A stretch of DNA of 64,000 bases from positions 494,414-558,413 of the forward strand of contig JABFGI010000001.1 in assembly GCA_013112535.1 (NCBI GenBank). The letters are read 5' to 3'. The notes below the pieces were generated by a model. It saw nothing but the letters and a program-made list of their open reading frames with translations. It was not told where the DNA came from and searched no databases. Shown here one piece after another: positions 45,418 through 52,673 of the stretch; position 1 is the stretch's first letter; the number at the start of each line of letters is the position of its first letter. This stretch comes from Pseudomonadota bacterium. GTDB taxonomy: Bacteria > Pseudomonadota > Gammaproteobacteria > Eutrophobiales > Eutrophobiaceae. The translations under genes and the position numbers were made by a program.

Positions 45418-45645
45418 TAGGTGCCAACTGCGTAAAAACAGTTGAGTTAAACGGGAAGTCGGTGCATTGCAATAATAATTCCGACGCTGCCCCCGCAACG
45501 GTAAGTGAGTTGAAGTTTGTTCATTAAGTCACTGTGTCGAATGGTATTTTATAGACATGGGAAGGCGAACACACTGATGATTTAATCACTCACAAGCCCG
45601 GAGACCGGCCTGATATTTATCTAACCACGCTGCGGGAGGCTGTGG
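45418..45645 (+). promoter_or_regulatory. Cobalamin (B12) riboswitch
   Basis: The conserved elements occur in order: TTAGGTGCC at the start, CGGGAAGTCGGTG, CCGACGCTGCCCCCGCAACGG (L5 region), ATGGGAAGGCGAA, and AGCCCGGAGACCGGCC. A final hairpin CCAC...GTGG (45625-45645) has TGCGGG in its loop, perfectly complementary to CCCGCA in L5: the L5-L13 kissing interaction. It controls btuB and the two genes behind it. Confidence 0.96.
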
Positions 45646-45700
45646 AGGCGATTTTAAAATATCTGCGGTCTTGCTGTATTTTTCCTGAACCTTTTCTCAA

Positions 45701-45744
45701 TCCCCAGTTTTAAAAATTTAACGGTACGGCGGGTACCATGGGGA
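45701..45744 (+). promoter_or_regulatory. Ribosome-site sequestering hairpin before btuB
   Basis: TCCCCA (45701-45706) pairs perfectly with TGGGGA (45739-45744), which contains the ribosome site GGGGAG 7 bases before the btuB ATG. Inside lies a second hairpin, GGTAC-N5-GTACC (45723-45737). No T-run follows, so control is likely at translation initiation. The 56 bases between riboswitch and hairpin show no other signal. Confidence 0.6.
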
Positions 45745-45752
45745 GTTCTTAA

Positions 45753-47711
45753 ATGTTACGTATTAGTTCATATTCTTATTTTTTATTATTGTTAATTTCC
45801 ATACCATTTTGTTTGCCAGCTGACGAAATAAAGGAATACGGGGAGATGGTTGTTAGTGCAACACGATGGGAAACGATTGGAACGCCAACTGCGAGCAGTA
45901 TTTCGGTTATTAATTCTGAAGAAATAAAAAATAGTGGAGCACGTTCTGTTGTTGATTTGTTACGCGGTCGTGGTGGGATACAGGTTAATGATCAATATGG
46001 TGATGGTAGTCGTGCAACGATCAGTATGCGTGGTTTCGGAGCTAATGCACAATCAAACAGTTTGATACTTGTAGATGGGCGACGTTTAAATAATACAGAT
46101 TTAGCAGCACCATCATTAAGTACTATTTCACTTAAAGATGTAGAACGGATAGAAATTATTCAGGGAAGTTCAGCTGTTCTTTTTGGAGATCATGCTGTTG
46201 GTGGAGTAATCAATATTGTTACACGCCAACCTGAAGCGTTTCGTGTAAAACTTGAAGCTGGTATGGGTAGTTACTCTACTCAAACTCAAACTGCGCATGT
46301 CCAAAATGTATTTTCAAATGGGTTTTCGTTTCGTGGTTCTTATCAACGTGTAGAAGGAGATAACTACCGTGATAATAATGAAAAGTTATATCTAAATGGC
46401 TTTGGTACTATTGCCTATGATTGGCACGCAGGTCAAATATTTTTTGAACACCAGGATATTAGTGAAGATATAAATTTACCCGGTGCTATTTTTGCCAATC
46501 AAGTTGCAACCAATAGAAAACAAACACGTTTTCCAAATGACTATAATAGTACTAACACCGGGATAACACGTGTTGGTGGTCGTTATGACATTAACAATAT
46601 TTGGCAAGTTGCTGCCGAATTTACCAACCGTCGAGCAAATATTAACGGAAATATCAGTGGTCGAGCATTTGTTCAAGATCGACATAACAGGAGTTTTAAT
46701 CCACGAGTTAGAGGACGCATTCCTTTTAATGGATCTCGACTGGATATTATTGCTGGCTTTGACCTGGAAAATGTTGACTATGGACTAACGTCAGCATTTG
46801 GTGTGACGGATAGTCAAGAATTTATTCACAGTCTTTATTTGCAATCAATTATTCCAATATCAAATAATATTAGTCTTACAGCTGGCTTAAGACACGCATG
46901 GCATAAAGAAGAGATTATTGTCTCGTTCGGGTTTGCCAATGGTGCGGTATTCAAGGATGAACAGTTCATTCCTACAATCGGACTCACCTATAAACCAAAT
47001 GAGAACTGGCGCTTCAATCTAAAATATGAAGAAAATTACCGTTTCCCATTGATAGATGAAGGAACCAATGTGCCGACTGGTGTTGTTGGTCTGAATACTC
47101 AATCGGGTGAGTCGTATGAAGCCAGTATTGACTGGAATTCAACTAACTATGCAAGTAAATTAGTTCTTTATCATCTTGCTCTTGTTAATGAAATTGATTT
47201 TGACCCGACAGCTGGTGCTTTCGGAGGAGGGGCGAATACGAATCTCGATCCTACTGATCGAAATGGATTGATTTTTGAAAGTTCCGTTACCTTGTTGGAT
47301 TCTATTACATTGCGTGGCCAATACAGTTATGTTGACGCTGTTTTTGATAAAGGTTCAAATGCTGGAAACTTAATTCCATTTGTGGCTGAGCATCAGGCAA
47401 GTATCAGTGTAGATTATGAAATGCTCAATGACCTTAATTTTTATGTAGAAGTACAAGCTATTGGAGAAAGAGTAGCATCCGGAGATTATGCTAATAGTGC
47501 AGCACGACTTCCGGGCTACGCAGTGGCAAATTTATCTGCAAATTATGATTACAACGGTTTTAATTTTTCGGCAAGATTGAATAATGTGCTGGATAAAGAG
47601 TACAGTGATAATGCAGCAACGGCATTTAATCCTTTTCCAACTGTTGAAACGGGATTTTATCCAGCGCCGGAAAGAAACTTTTTTCTTTCTATAGGTTATA
47701 CTTTTGATTAG
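45753..47711 (+). CDS. btuB: TonB-dependent outer membrane receptor, BtuB-like
   Basis: A 652-residue outer membrane protein with signal peptide (about 1-23), a TonB box-like EMVVSATR segment, a plug domain (about 35-155, ARSVVDLLRGRGGIQV, SMRGFGANAQSNSLILVDG) and a C-terminal 22-strand barrel ending SIGYTFD. Control by a cobalamin riboswitch makes cobalamin or a corrinoid the predicted substrate. No BtuFCD ABC transporter follows; instead a small membrane protein does. Confidence 0.9.
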   Translation: MLRISSYSYFLLLLISIPFCLPADEIKEYGEMVVSATRWETIGTPTASSISVINSEEIKNSGARSVVDLLRGRGGIQVNDQYGDGSRATISMRGFGANAQSNSLILVDGRRLNNTDLAAPSLSTISLKDVERIEIIQGSSAVLFGDHAVGGVINIVTRQPEAFRVKLEAGMGSYSTQTQTAHVQNVFSNGFSFRGSYQRVEGDNYRDNNEKLYLNGFGTIAYDWHAGQIFFEHQDISEDINLPGAIFANQVATNRKQTRFPNDYNSTNTGITRVGGRYDINNIWQVAAEFTNRRANINGNISGRAFVQDRHNRSFNPRVRGRIPFNGSRLDIIAGFDLENVDYGLTSAFGVTDSQEFIHSLYLQSIIPISNNISLTAGLRHAWHKEEIIVSFGFANGAVFKDEQFIPTIGLTYKPNENWRFNLKYEENYRFPLIDEGTNVPTGVVGLNTQSGESYEASIDWNSTNYASKLVLYHLALVNEIDFDPTAGAFGGGANTNLDPTDRNGLIFESSVTLLDSITLRGQYSYVDAVFDKGSNAGNLIPFVAEHQASISVDYEMLNDLNFYVEVQAIGERVASGDYANSAARLPGYAVANLSANYDYNGFNFSARLNNVLDKEYSDNAATAFNPFPTVETGFYPAPERNFFLSIGYTFD

Positions 47712-47768
47712 ATGAAATAAAATGTCAGTAAATAATGTGTTTGAACAGTAATTTTGGAGTGTTTATTT

Positions 47769-48296
47769 ATGTTGAAATATAAAAATACCTTTATATTTGT
47801 TTTAATTTTAGCGGCAGCTTTTTCAAGATTGATACCGCATCCGCTTAATTTTACTCCTGTTGGTGCTCTCGGTCTCTTTGCCGGTGCATATATGCTCAAT
47901 AAGCGAGTATGGTTGTTGCCGCTTTCTGCATTATTACTGAGTGATTTTATAATAGGTTTTTACGAACCTGTTGCTATGTTATTCGTGTATCTGGGGTTTG
48001 CCTTAAGTGTCCTTATTGGGCGCTATGCGTTATCAGAAAAACGAACTGCAGTAAGACTTGGTGGCGCAGCAGCTGTTTCTGCAACATTGTTTTTTATTGT
48101 TTCTAATTTTGGAACATGGTTGGCAGGGGCTCTTTACCCGTTGACACTATCTGGTTTGATAGAATGTTACGTCATGGCGATTCCATTTTATCCTAATACA
48201 CTAATTGGTGATCTTTTTTACGTGGTCGTGTTATTCGGGATTTTTGAAGGACTCCAGGTTTGGGTTCAAAATAGGAAAGTTGCACAAACCATTTAA
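47769..48296 (+). CDS. Small membrane protein, predicted cobalamin/corrinoid transporter
   Basis: A protein of 175 residues from the ATG at 47769 (GGAG 9 bases upstream; a TTG at 47754 is less likely). It has about five helices and the pattern AFSRLIPHPLNFTPVGALGLFAGA at residues 16-39. This resembles the DUF6580 family and the general look of ECF transporter S-components. Its place between btuB and the adenosyltransferase, under one riboswitch, suggests that it moves corrinoid across the inner membrane. This is inference from context. Confidence 0.72.
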   Translation: MLKYKNTFIFVLILAAAFSRLIPHPLNFTPVGALGLFAGAYMLNKRVWLLPLSALLLSDFIIGFYEPVAMLFVYLGFALSVLIGRYALSEKRTAVRLGGAAAVSATLFFIVSNFGTWLAGALYPLTLSGLIECYVMAIPFYPNTLIGDLFYVVVLFGIFEGLQVWVQNRKVAQTI

Positions 48297-48319
48297 GCAG
48301 TTTTCAGAAGGAAGATTTT

Positions 48320-48880
48320 ATGGGTGATAGATTGTCCAGGATCTATACTAGAACTGGTGACGATGGCACAACAGGTCTTGCTAATGGTAACCGAGTTGAT
48401 AAATCAAGTATTCGCATTGAAGTTATAGGTAACCTTGATGAACTGAATAGTTTGATTGGAGTTATTGAAGCGAGTGATATACCCAGTGATATTTCAGGAT
48501 ACTTATTAAATATACAACACCGCTTATTTGATATAGGCGGTGAGATTGCAACACCGGGTAATGCGGTCACTGCACCTGAAAGCATTATCAGACTTGAAGA
48601 GTTAATAGACTCGTATAATGAAGACTTACCCACGTTAAAGGAATTTATTTTACCGGGAGGCTCATTATCTGCTTCACTTTGTCATCTTGCCAGAAGTGTT
48701 TGTCGTCGTTGTGAAAGAAGTCTTGTGGAATTAAGCCGTACAGAATACTTAAATCCAGAGTCCCTGCATTATATTAACCGTCTATCTGATTTATTATTTG
48801 TTTTAGCAAGAGCCTTAAACCAGGGGAAAGGTGGAAAAGAAATACTTTGGGACAGTGAAAGGTTAAAACGTTCGGTTTAA
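48320..48880 (+). CDS. pduO: PduO-type ATP:cob(I)alamin adenosyltransferase
   Basis: A 186-residue enzyme that adenosylates cob(I)alamin. The N-terminal RIYTRTGDDGTTGLANG binds ATP, and the helix SASLCHLARSVCRRCERSLVEL carries the conserved Arg and Glu of the PduO fold. It is the third gene of the riboswitch operon, 23 bases after the membrane protein. Its product is needed for AdoCbl-dependent enzymes and for trapping imported corrinoid. The gene ends one base before the convergent protease gene. Confidence 0.94.
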   Translation: MGDRLSRIYTRTGDDGTTGLANGNRVDKSSIRIEVIGNLDELNSLIGVIEASDIPSDISGYLLNIQHRLFDIGGEIATPGNAVTAPESIIRLEELIDSYNEDLPTLKEFILPGGSLSASLCHLARSVCRRCERSLVELSRTEYLNPESLHYINRLSDLLFVLARALNQGKGGKEILWDSERLKRSV

Positions 48881-48881
48881 T

Positions 48882-49544
48882 TTAATATTTTTTTTGTAAT
48901 TCCATTATTCTTCCTTCACGTTTCATGTCTAGTTTCCCTAAAAAAGACATTCCCAATAATGTTGTAACAGGAAAGTCGCCTTCATGAACTGCTCCTTTAA
49001 CATTACGTAACTCTATATCGCCTACTTTTACTTTCTTTAAATTAATAATATATATTTCACTCGTTCCTGAAGCTGTATTAGATAAACCTTTTTTTCCAAT
49101 TAGTTTGTAGTCAATGCCCAGCTTTTTAGCAATATTACTATTCATTGAAACCAGTGTTGCGCCTGTATCAACGACAAATGCGACATGAGAGCCATTGATA
49201 GTCCCGCTAATGTTATACATGCCTGCGGAATCTGGAGTTACGATTAGTTTCTTGCCTTCAGTAGCTGGAGCAAAGTTGCCGCCTATATGAGAACCTAATA
49301 AATAAGTTTTCTGTTCCCCGTTAATTTCAATTATGGCTTCTTTGCTATTTGATTCAATAAGTAGTGCGCCTTCAGGACTTTTCATTCCTTTCTTTAGAAC
49401 ACGTTGTTTGCCATCTATTGTTACGATAGCTTTGTTTTTGAATAAACCGTTGATGATTATTTTTTCAATGGCAGATGAGTTCTGCATGCCAGATAAAAAT
49501 ATTATGCTTGCGAGTATGGTTGCAATGCTATTTTGTTTTATCAT
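48882..49544 (-). CDS. Retropepsin-like aspartic protease, exported
   Basis: A 220-residue protein with signal peptide (about 1-25). The C-terminal 110 residues form a single retropepsin domain: catalytic FVVDTGATLVSM, then NLKKVKVGDIELRNVKG and LLGMSFLGKLDMKREG. It fits the TIGR02281 clan AA group, which must dimerise to be active. The N-terminal part (30-100) has beta-rich repeats. Substrates are unknown. Its 3' end abuts the cobalamin operon. Confidence 0.82.
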   Translation of the reverse strand: MIKQNSIATILASIIFLSGMQNSSAIEKIIINGLFKNKAIVTIDGKQRVLKKGMKSPEGALLIESNSKEAIIEINGEQKTYLLGSHIGGNFAPATEGKKLIVTPDSAGMYNISGTINGSHVAFVVDTGATLVSMNSNIAKKLGIDYKLIGKKGLSNTASGTSEIYIINLKKVKVGDIELRNVKGAVHEGDFPVTTLLGMSFLGKLDMKREGRIMELQKKY

Positions 49545-49588
49545 GTCTTTTTTTCTAAATATCAGGTTTAAGTATAGGGGAATTTTAA

Positions 49589-50503
49589 TTACCTATTAAG
49601 ACAGGCATTATCAGAAACTATTATTTCTTTTTCCTTTGGAAGATTATCAGGTTTCCAGTTTTTAATAGCCCAATCTAATATTGATTCGACATCATTGGTC
49701 AGTGATAGTTTTGGCGGTTTTTGACCTAAAAAATCTAGTGCGTTGTATAATACTTTTTCTGGGGCACTCAAAGTCACAGAATCTACCTCATCAGATTTAC
49801 TGATCTTTTTGCCAGATTTATCGATTGCAATAGGTAAGTGTAGGTAAAGAGGGGTAATAAAGTTTAACTTTTTCTGTAAGTACACCTGTCTTGGCGTTGA
49901 TTCAAGCAAATCAATGCCACGCACTATCTGGGAAATATTTTGTTCGGCATCATCGACAACAGTTGCCAGGTGATAAGCAAAAATATTATCAGCACGTTTT
50001 ATGATGAAATCGCCAATTTTTGATTCAAGGCGTTGCGTAAAATTTCCCTGTAGAAGGTCAAAAATACCTGTTTTATTATTGTCTGTTTTTATTCTTATCG
50101 AACATGCAGTTTGATCTGGCTTAATTCCATTCCGGCATGTACCTGGATATGGTTTATGAGCAGTAGTTTTACGGCTACACGAACAGGGAAATGTGACGTT
50201 TGATGACTGAAGCTTATCCAGTGCAGACTGATATAAATCAAACCGATGGCTTTGGTAAACAACATTTTCATCCCAATACAGACCTAAGCGTTCCAGTTGC
50301 TCGAGTATAATTTTATCAGTGCCGGGAACAGAACGTATCAGGTCAACGTCGTCAATGCGAACCAACCATTTTCCTTTATTGCTTTTTGCCTGCAGAAAGC
50401 TGCCGAGAGCAGCGATGATGGAACCGAAGTGAAGAGGGCCGCTTGGCGTTGGTGCAAAGCGGCCACGATAGTCTGAATTATTTTTCGTGTTATCGATTAA
50501 AAT
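49589..50503 (-). CDS. gluQRS: Glutamyl-Q tRNA(Asp) synthetase
   Basis: A truncated GluRS paralogue that attaches glutamate to queuosine in tRNA-Asp. Motifs: RGRFAPTPSGPLHFGS (HIGH-type, at about residues 13-28), zinc ligands in CSCSR and YPGTC, and KISKS. The frame containing the HIGH motif is open from the dksA stop at 50507 but has no ATG, GTG or TTG before the motif. The first in-frame TTG (50363-50365) would remove it. I therefore place the start at ATT 50503 (304 residues); ATC at 50497 is the alternative. Either would need coupling to dksA, whose stop is 3 bases upstream. queF at 52.1 kb belongs to the same queuosine pathway. Confidence 0.85.
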   Translation of the reverse strand: MLIDNTKNNSDYRGRFAPTPSGPLHFGSIIAALGSFLQAKSNKGKWLVRIDDVDLIRSVPGTDKIILEQLERLGLYWDENVVYQSHRFDLYQSALDKLQSSNVTFPCSCSRKTTAHKPYPGTCRNGIKPDQTACSIRIKTDNNKTGIFDLLQGNFTQRLESKIGDFIIKRADNIFAYHLATVVDDAEQNISQIVRGIDLLESTPRQVYLQKKLNFITPLYLHLPIAIDKSGKKISKSDEVDSVTLSAPEKVLYNALDFLGQKPPKLSLTNDVESILDWAIKNWKPDNLPKEKEIIVSDNACLNR

Positions 50504-50506
50504 AGA

Positions 50507-51271
50507 TTAACCAAGTTGACGTTCTTTTATTTCATCCAGCGTTTTACAATCAATACAAAGTGTTGCTGTTGGCCGGGCTTCCAGACGACGCACACCAATT
50601 TCTATTCCACAAACTTCACAGTAACCATAATCGCCAGCATCAAGAGCGACGATCGCTTCTTCGATCTTTCTGATTAGTTTTCTTTCCCTGTCACGCGTTC
50701 GTAGCTCAAGAGAAAATTCTTCTTCCTGAGTTGCCCGGTCATTTGGATCGGGGAAGTTTGATGCTTCATCCTGCATATGATGCACGGTGCGATCGACTTC
50801 AGCCATTAAATCACTTTTCCATGCGTTAAGTAATTCACGGAAATGAGCGGATTGCTCTTCGCCCATATATTCTTCGCCTTTCTTTTCCTTATAAGCAGAT
50901 ATCTTTGCTTTTTTTGTCGTTTTGGTTTTTAGTTCAGTTACTTTCTTCGTCATTATCTCTTTGTTCTTCTTGGAAGTTGTTTTCTTGACAGGCTTTTTGG
51001 CCTTTGTTTTTTTCTTAGCGGCAGTTTTCTTTTTAACCGCTGTTTTTTTACTAACTTTCTTTTTAGTAGGCACTTTTTTCTTTGCAGTTTTCTTTTTACT
51101 AACTTTCTTTTTAGTAGGCACTTTTTTCTTTGCAGTTTTCTTTTTTGCCGTTTTTTTGCTTGTTTTTTTAGACGATACTTTCTTCTTGGCAACCTTTTTC
51201 TTTAAAGGCACCTTCTTTTTTGTCGTTTTTTTCTTCGCTGTTTTTTTAGCTGTTTTCTTCTTGGCAGCCAT
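50507..51271 (-). CDS. dksA: DksA with an N-terminal histone H1-like lysine-rich extension
   Basis: A protein of 254 residues from the ATG at 51271 (GGCGGAG ribosome site). Residues about 1-125 are almost entirely Lys, Ala, Thr, Val and Pro in KKTAKK/KKVPTKK repeats, like bacterial histone H1-like proteins. Residues about 140-254 are a full DksA: coiled coil with the tip Asp (FPDPNDRATQEEEF), then the four-Cys zinc finger (CEVCG and CIDCK). DksA binds the RNA polymerase secondary channel with ppGpp. A DNA-binding tail could anchor it to the nucleoid (inference). The usual DksA is about 150 residues. An upstream start at 51304 is unlikely. Confidence 0.93.
   Translation of the reverse strand: MAAKKKTAKKTAKKKTTKKKVPLKKKVAKKKVSSKKTSKKTAKKKTAKKKVPTKKKVSKKKTAKKKVPTKKKVSKKTAVKKKTAAKKKTKAKKPVKKTTSKKNKEIMTKKVTELKTKTTKKAKISAYKEKKGEEYMGEEQSAHFRELLNAWKSDLMAEVDRTVHHMQDEASNFPDPNDRATQEEEFSLELRTRDRERKLIRKIEEAIVALDAGDYGYCEVCGIEIGVRRLEARPTATLCIDCKTLDEIKERQLG
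51050..51145 (-). repeat. Perfect 48-bp tandem duplication inside dksA
   Basis: Positions 51050-51097 and 51098-51145 are identical base for base. Each encodes the same 16 residues, covering the KKTAKKKVPTKKKVSK pattern. Identity at silent sites points to a recent duplication, so copy number may vary between strains without breaking the frame. Confidence 0.9.
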
Positions 51272-51352
51272 AGCCTGTCTCCGCCTAATAAAATCAGCGT
51301 GCATCTATACCAGAAAGGTACAGTTGAAGCAATTCTGAATTAATTAATTGAG

Positions 51353-52081
51353 TCATGATTTTAGTTCTGGATGTTCTACAACCATGCGTGTTGCACCAGC
51401 AACCGCCACAGGCATGGCGATAAAATTAATAACCGGAATCATGGTTAGTAACATTACACCTGAGCCAAAACCAAAGGCAAGCTGGCGGTTTGACGCAAAT
51501 TTCTCACGTTGTTGTTTAAAAAGAATATCATGGTTTCCCATAGGATAGTCACCATATTCAAGTGTCAGCATCCAGGCAGTAAATAAAAACCATATTAAAG
51601 GTGCGGCAATATTCACCATCGGTATGATAAATATGATTAGTAAAGGTAACGCCCGAATTACAAAATATAATAATTTTTGAAATTCTGATTTAATCGAAAT
51701 AATAATAATTTGCAGTAAGGACTGATTATTGGCGGCTTCTAATTCTTGTCCGGTAAGGTTCCTTTCAACAGCTTCTGCCAGAAAACCATTAAAAGGGGCT
51801 CCAATTAAATTGGCAATAATTGAAAAACAAAAAAAGACTATCGTCAGAGAAATAATGACGAACAGTGGCCACAATATCCAGGTCCAGCCTTCCAGCCATG
51901 GGAACTGCAAAATTAACCAGTCTATAAAATTATTTAGTGAACTTGCTCCATAAATAATAGCAGCAGCAAACAAAAACGAATTGATGAGTAAGGGAATGAG
52001 TACGTACAGGCGAATACCAGGTTTTAGAATTAATTTAAATCCTGATAGCAAATACTTAAAACCTTGAGAGAATTGCTTCAT
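51353..52081 (-). CDS. cysZ: CysZ/EI24 family sulfate transport protein
   Basis: A 242-residue membrane protein with about four to five helices. The N-terminal GFKYLLSGFKLILKPGIRLYVLIPLLIN, the GAPFNGFLAEAVE loop and YGDYPMGNHDILFKQQREK are characteristic of CysZ, which takes up sulfate for cysteine synthesis. It lies between dksA and queF on the minus strand, 6 bases downstream of queF. cysK is elsewhere in the window. Confidence 0.87.
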   Translation of the reverse strand: MKQFSQGFKYLLSGFKLILKPGIRLYVLIPLLINSFLFAAAIIYGASSLNNFIDWLILQFPWLEGWTWILWPLFVIISLTIVFFCFSIIANLIGAPFNGFLAEAVERNLTGQELEAANNQSLLQIIIISIKSEFQKLLYFVIRALPLLIIFIIPMVNIAAPLIWFLFTAWMLTLEYGDYPMGNHDILFKQQREKFASNRQLAFGFGSGVMLLTMIPVINFIAMPVAVAGATRMVVEHPELKS

Positions 52082-52087
52082 TTGAAA

Positions 52088-52477
52088 CTATGGCAATGCA
52101 ACAACAGTGGCAGGCTGCCATCCTTCCATTCTATGTTCGGCAACAACGCTGGTGTAAATTCCGCCACGTACATTAAATTTTGCCGTAAGACGCATGAATC
52201 GAGGAGATGTTGTAGCAACTAAATCATCTAAAATCTTGTTGGTTACTGCCTCATGAAATGCGCCCTGGTCACGAAAAGTAACAATATAGAGTTTTAATGC
52301 TTTTAGTTCTACGCAAAGCTGATCGGGAACGTATTCTAATTCAAGTAACGCGAAATCAGGTTGCCCTGTTTTAGGGCATAAACAAGTAAATTCAGGTATA
52401 TCGATTTTAATCGTGAAATCACGTTCTGGTGCCGGGTTTGGAAATGTTTCAAGTGTTTCTTTTTCTTGCTTAGACAT
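52088..52477 (-). CDS. queF: NADPH-dependent 7-cyano-7-deazaguanine reductase QueF (type I)
   Basis: A 129-residue tunnelling-fold enzyme that reduces preQ0 to preQ1 in queuosine synthesis. The catalytic Cys is in [14 protein letters not shown], and the QueF NADPH motif appears as [20 protein letters not shown] (first residue Glu, third Lys). The short length is that of the unimodular Bacillus type, not the longer E. coli type. The gluQRS gene nearby uses the queuosine product. Confidence 0.93.
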   Translation of the reverse strand: MSKQEKETLETFPNPAPERDFTIKIDIPEFTCLCPKTGQPDFALLELEYVPDQLCVELKALKLYIVTFRDQGAFHEAVTNKILDDLVATTSPRFMRLTAKFNVRGGIYTSVVAEHRMEGWQPATVVALP

Positions 52478-52673
52478 TCAAAATTCTCTATTTTCAGGGC
52501 GTAAACTTCCGATAAGATAGAACATTGATAATGTTCAGGCAAGACAAATCCTTGTTTTTTTTATTATTTATTAAATTTAATAAAAACAGTAATATATAGA
52601 ATATTCTTAATGTTATTTATAGAATTAATTTACGCTTGGACAGAGGACTTAATCTCTAGTATTGTTACGCCCC

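Noticed and set aside
50953..51338. Long open frames on both strands across the lysine-rich part of dksA
   Set aside because: Frames of poly-Phe/Leu on the plus strand and of Arg/Lys in a second minus frame are by-products of the AAG/AAA-rich repeats. The DksA domain and ribosome site fix the real frame.
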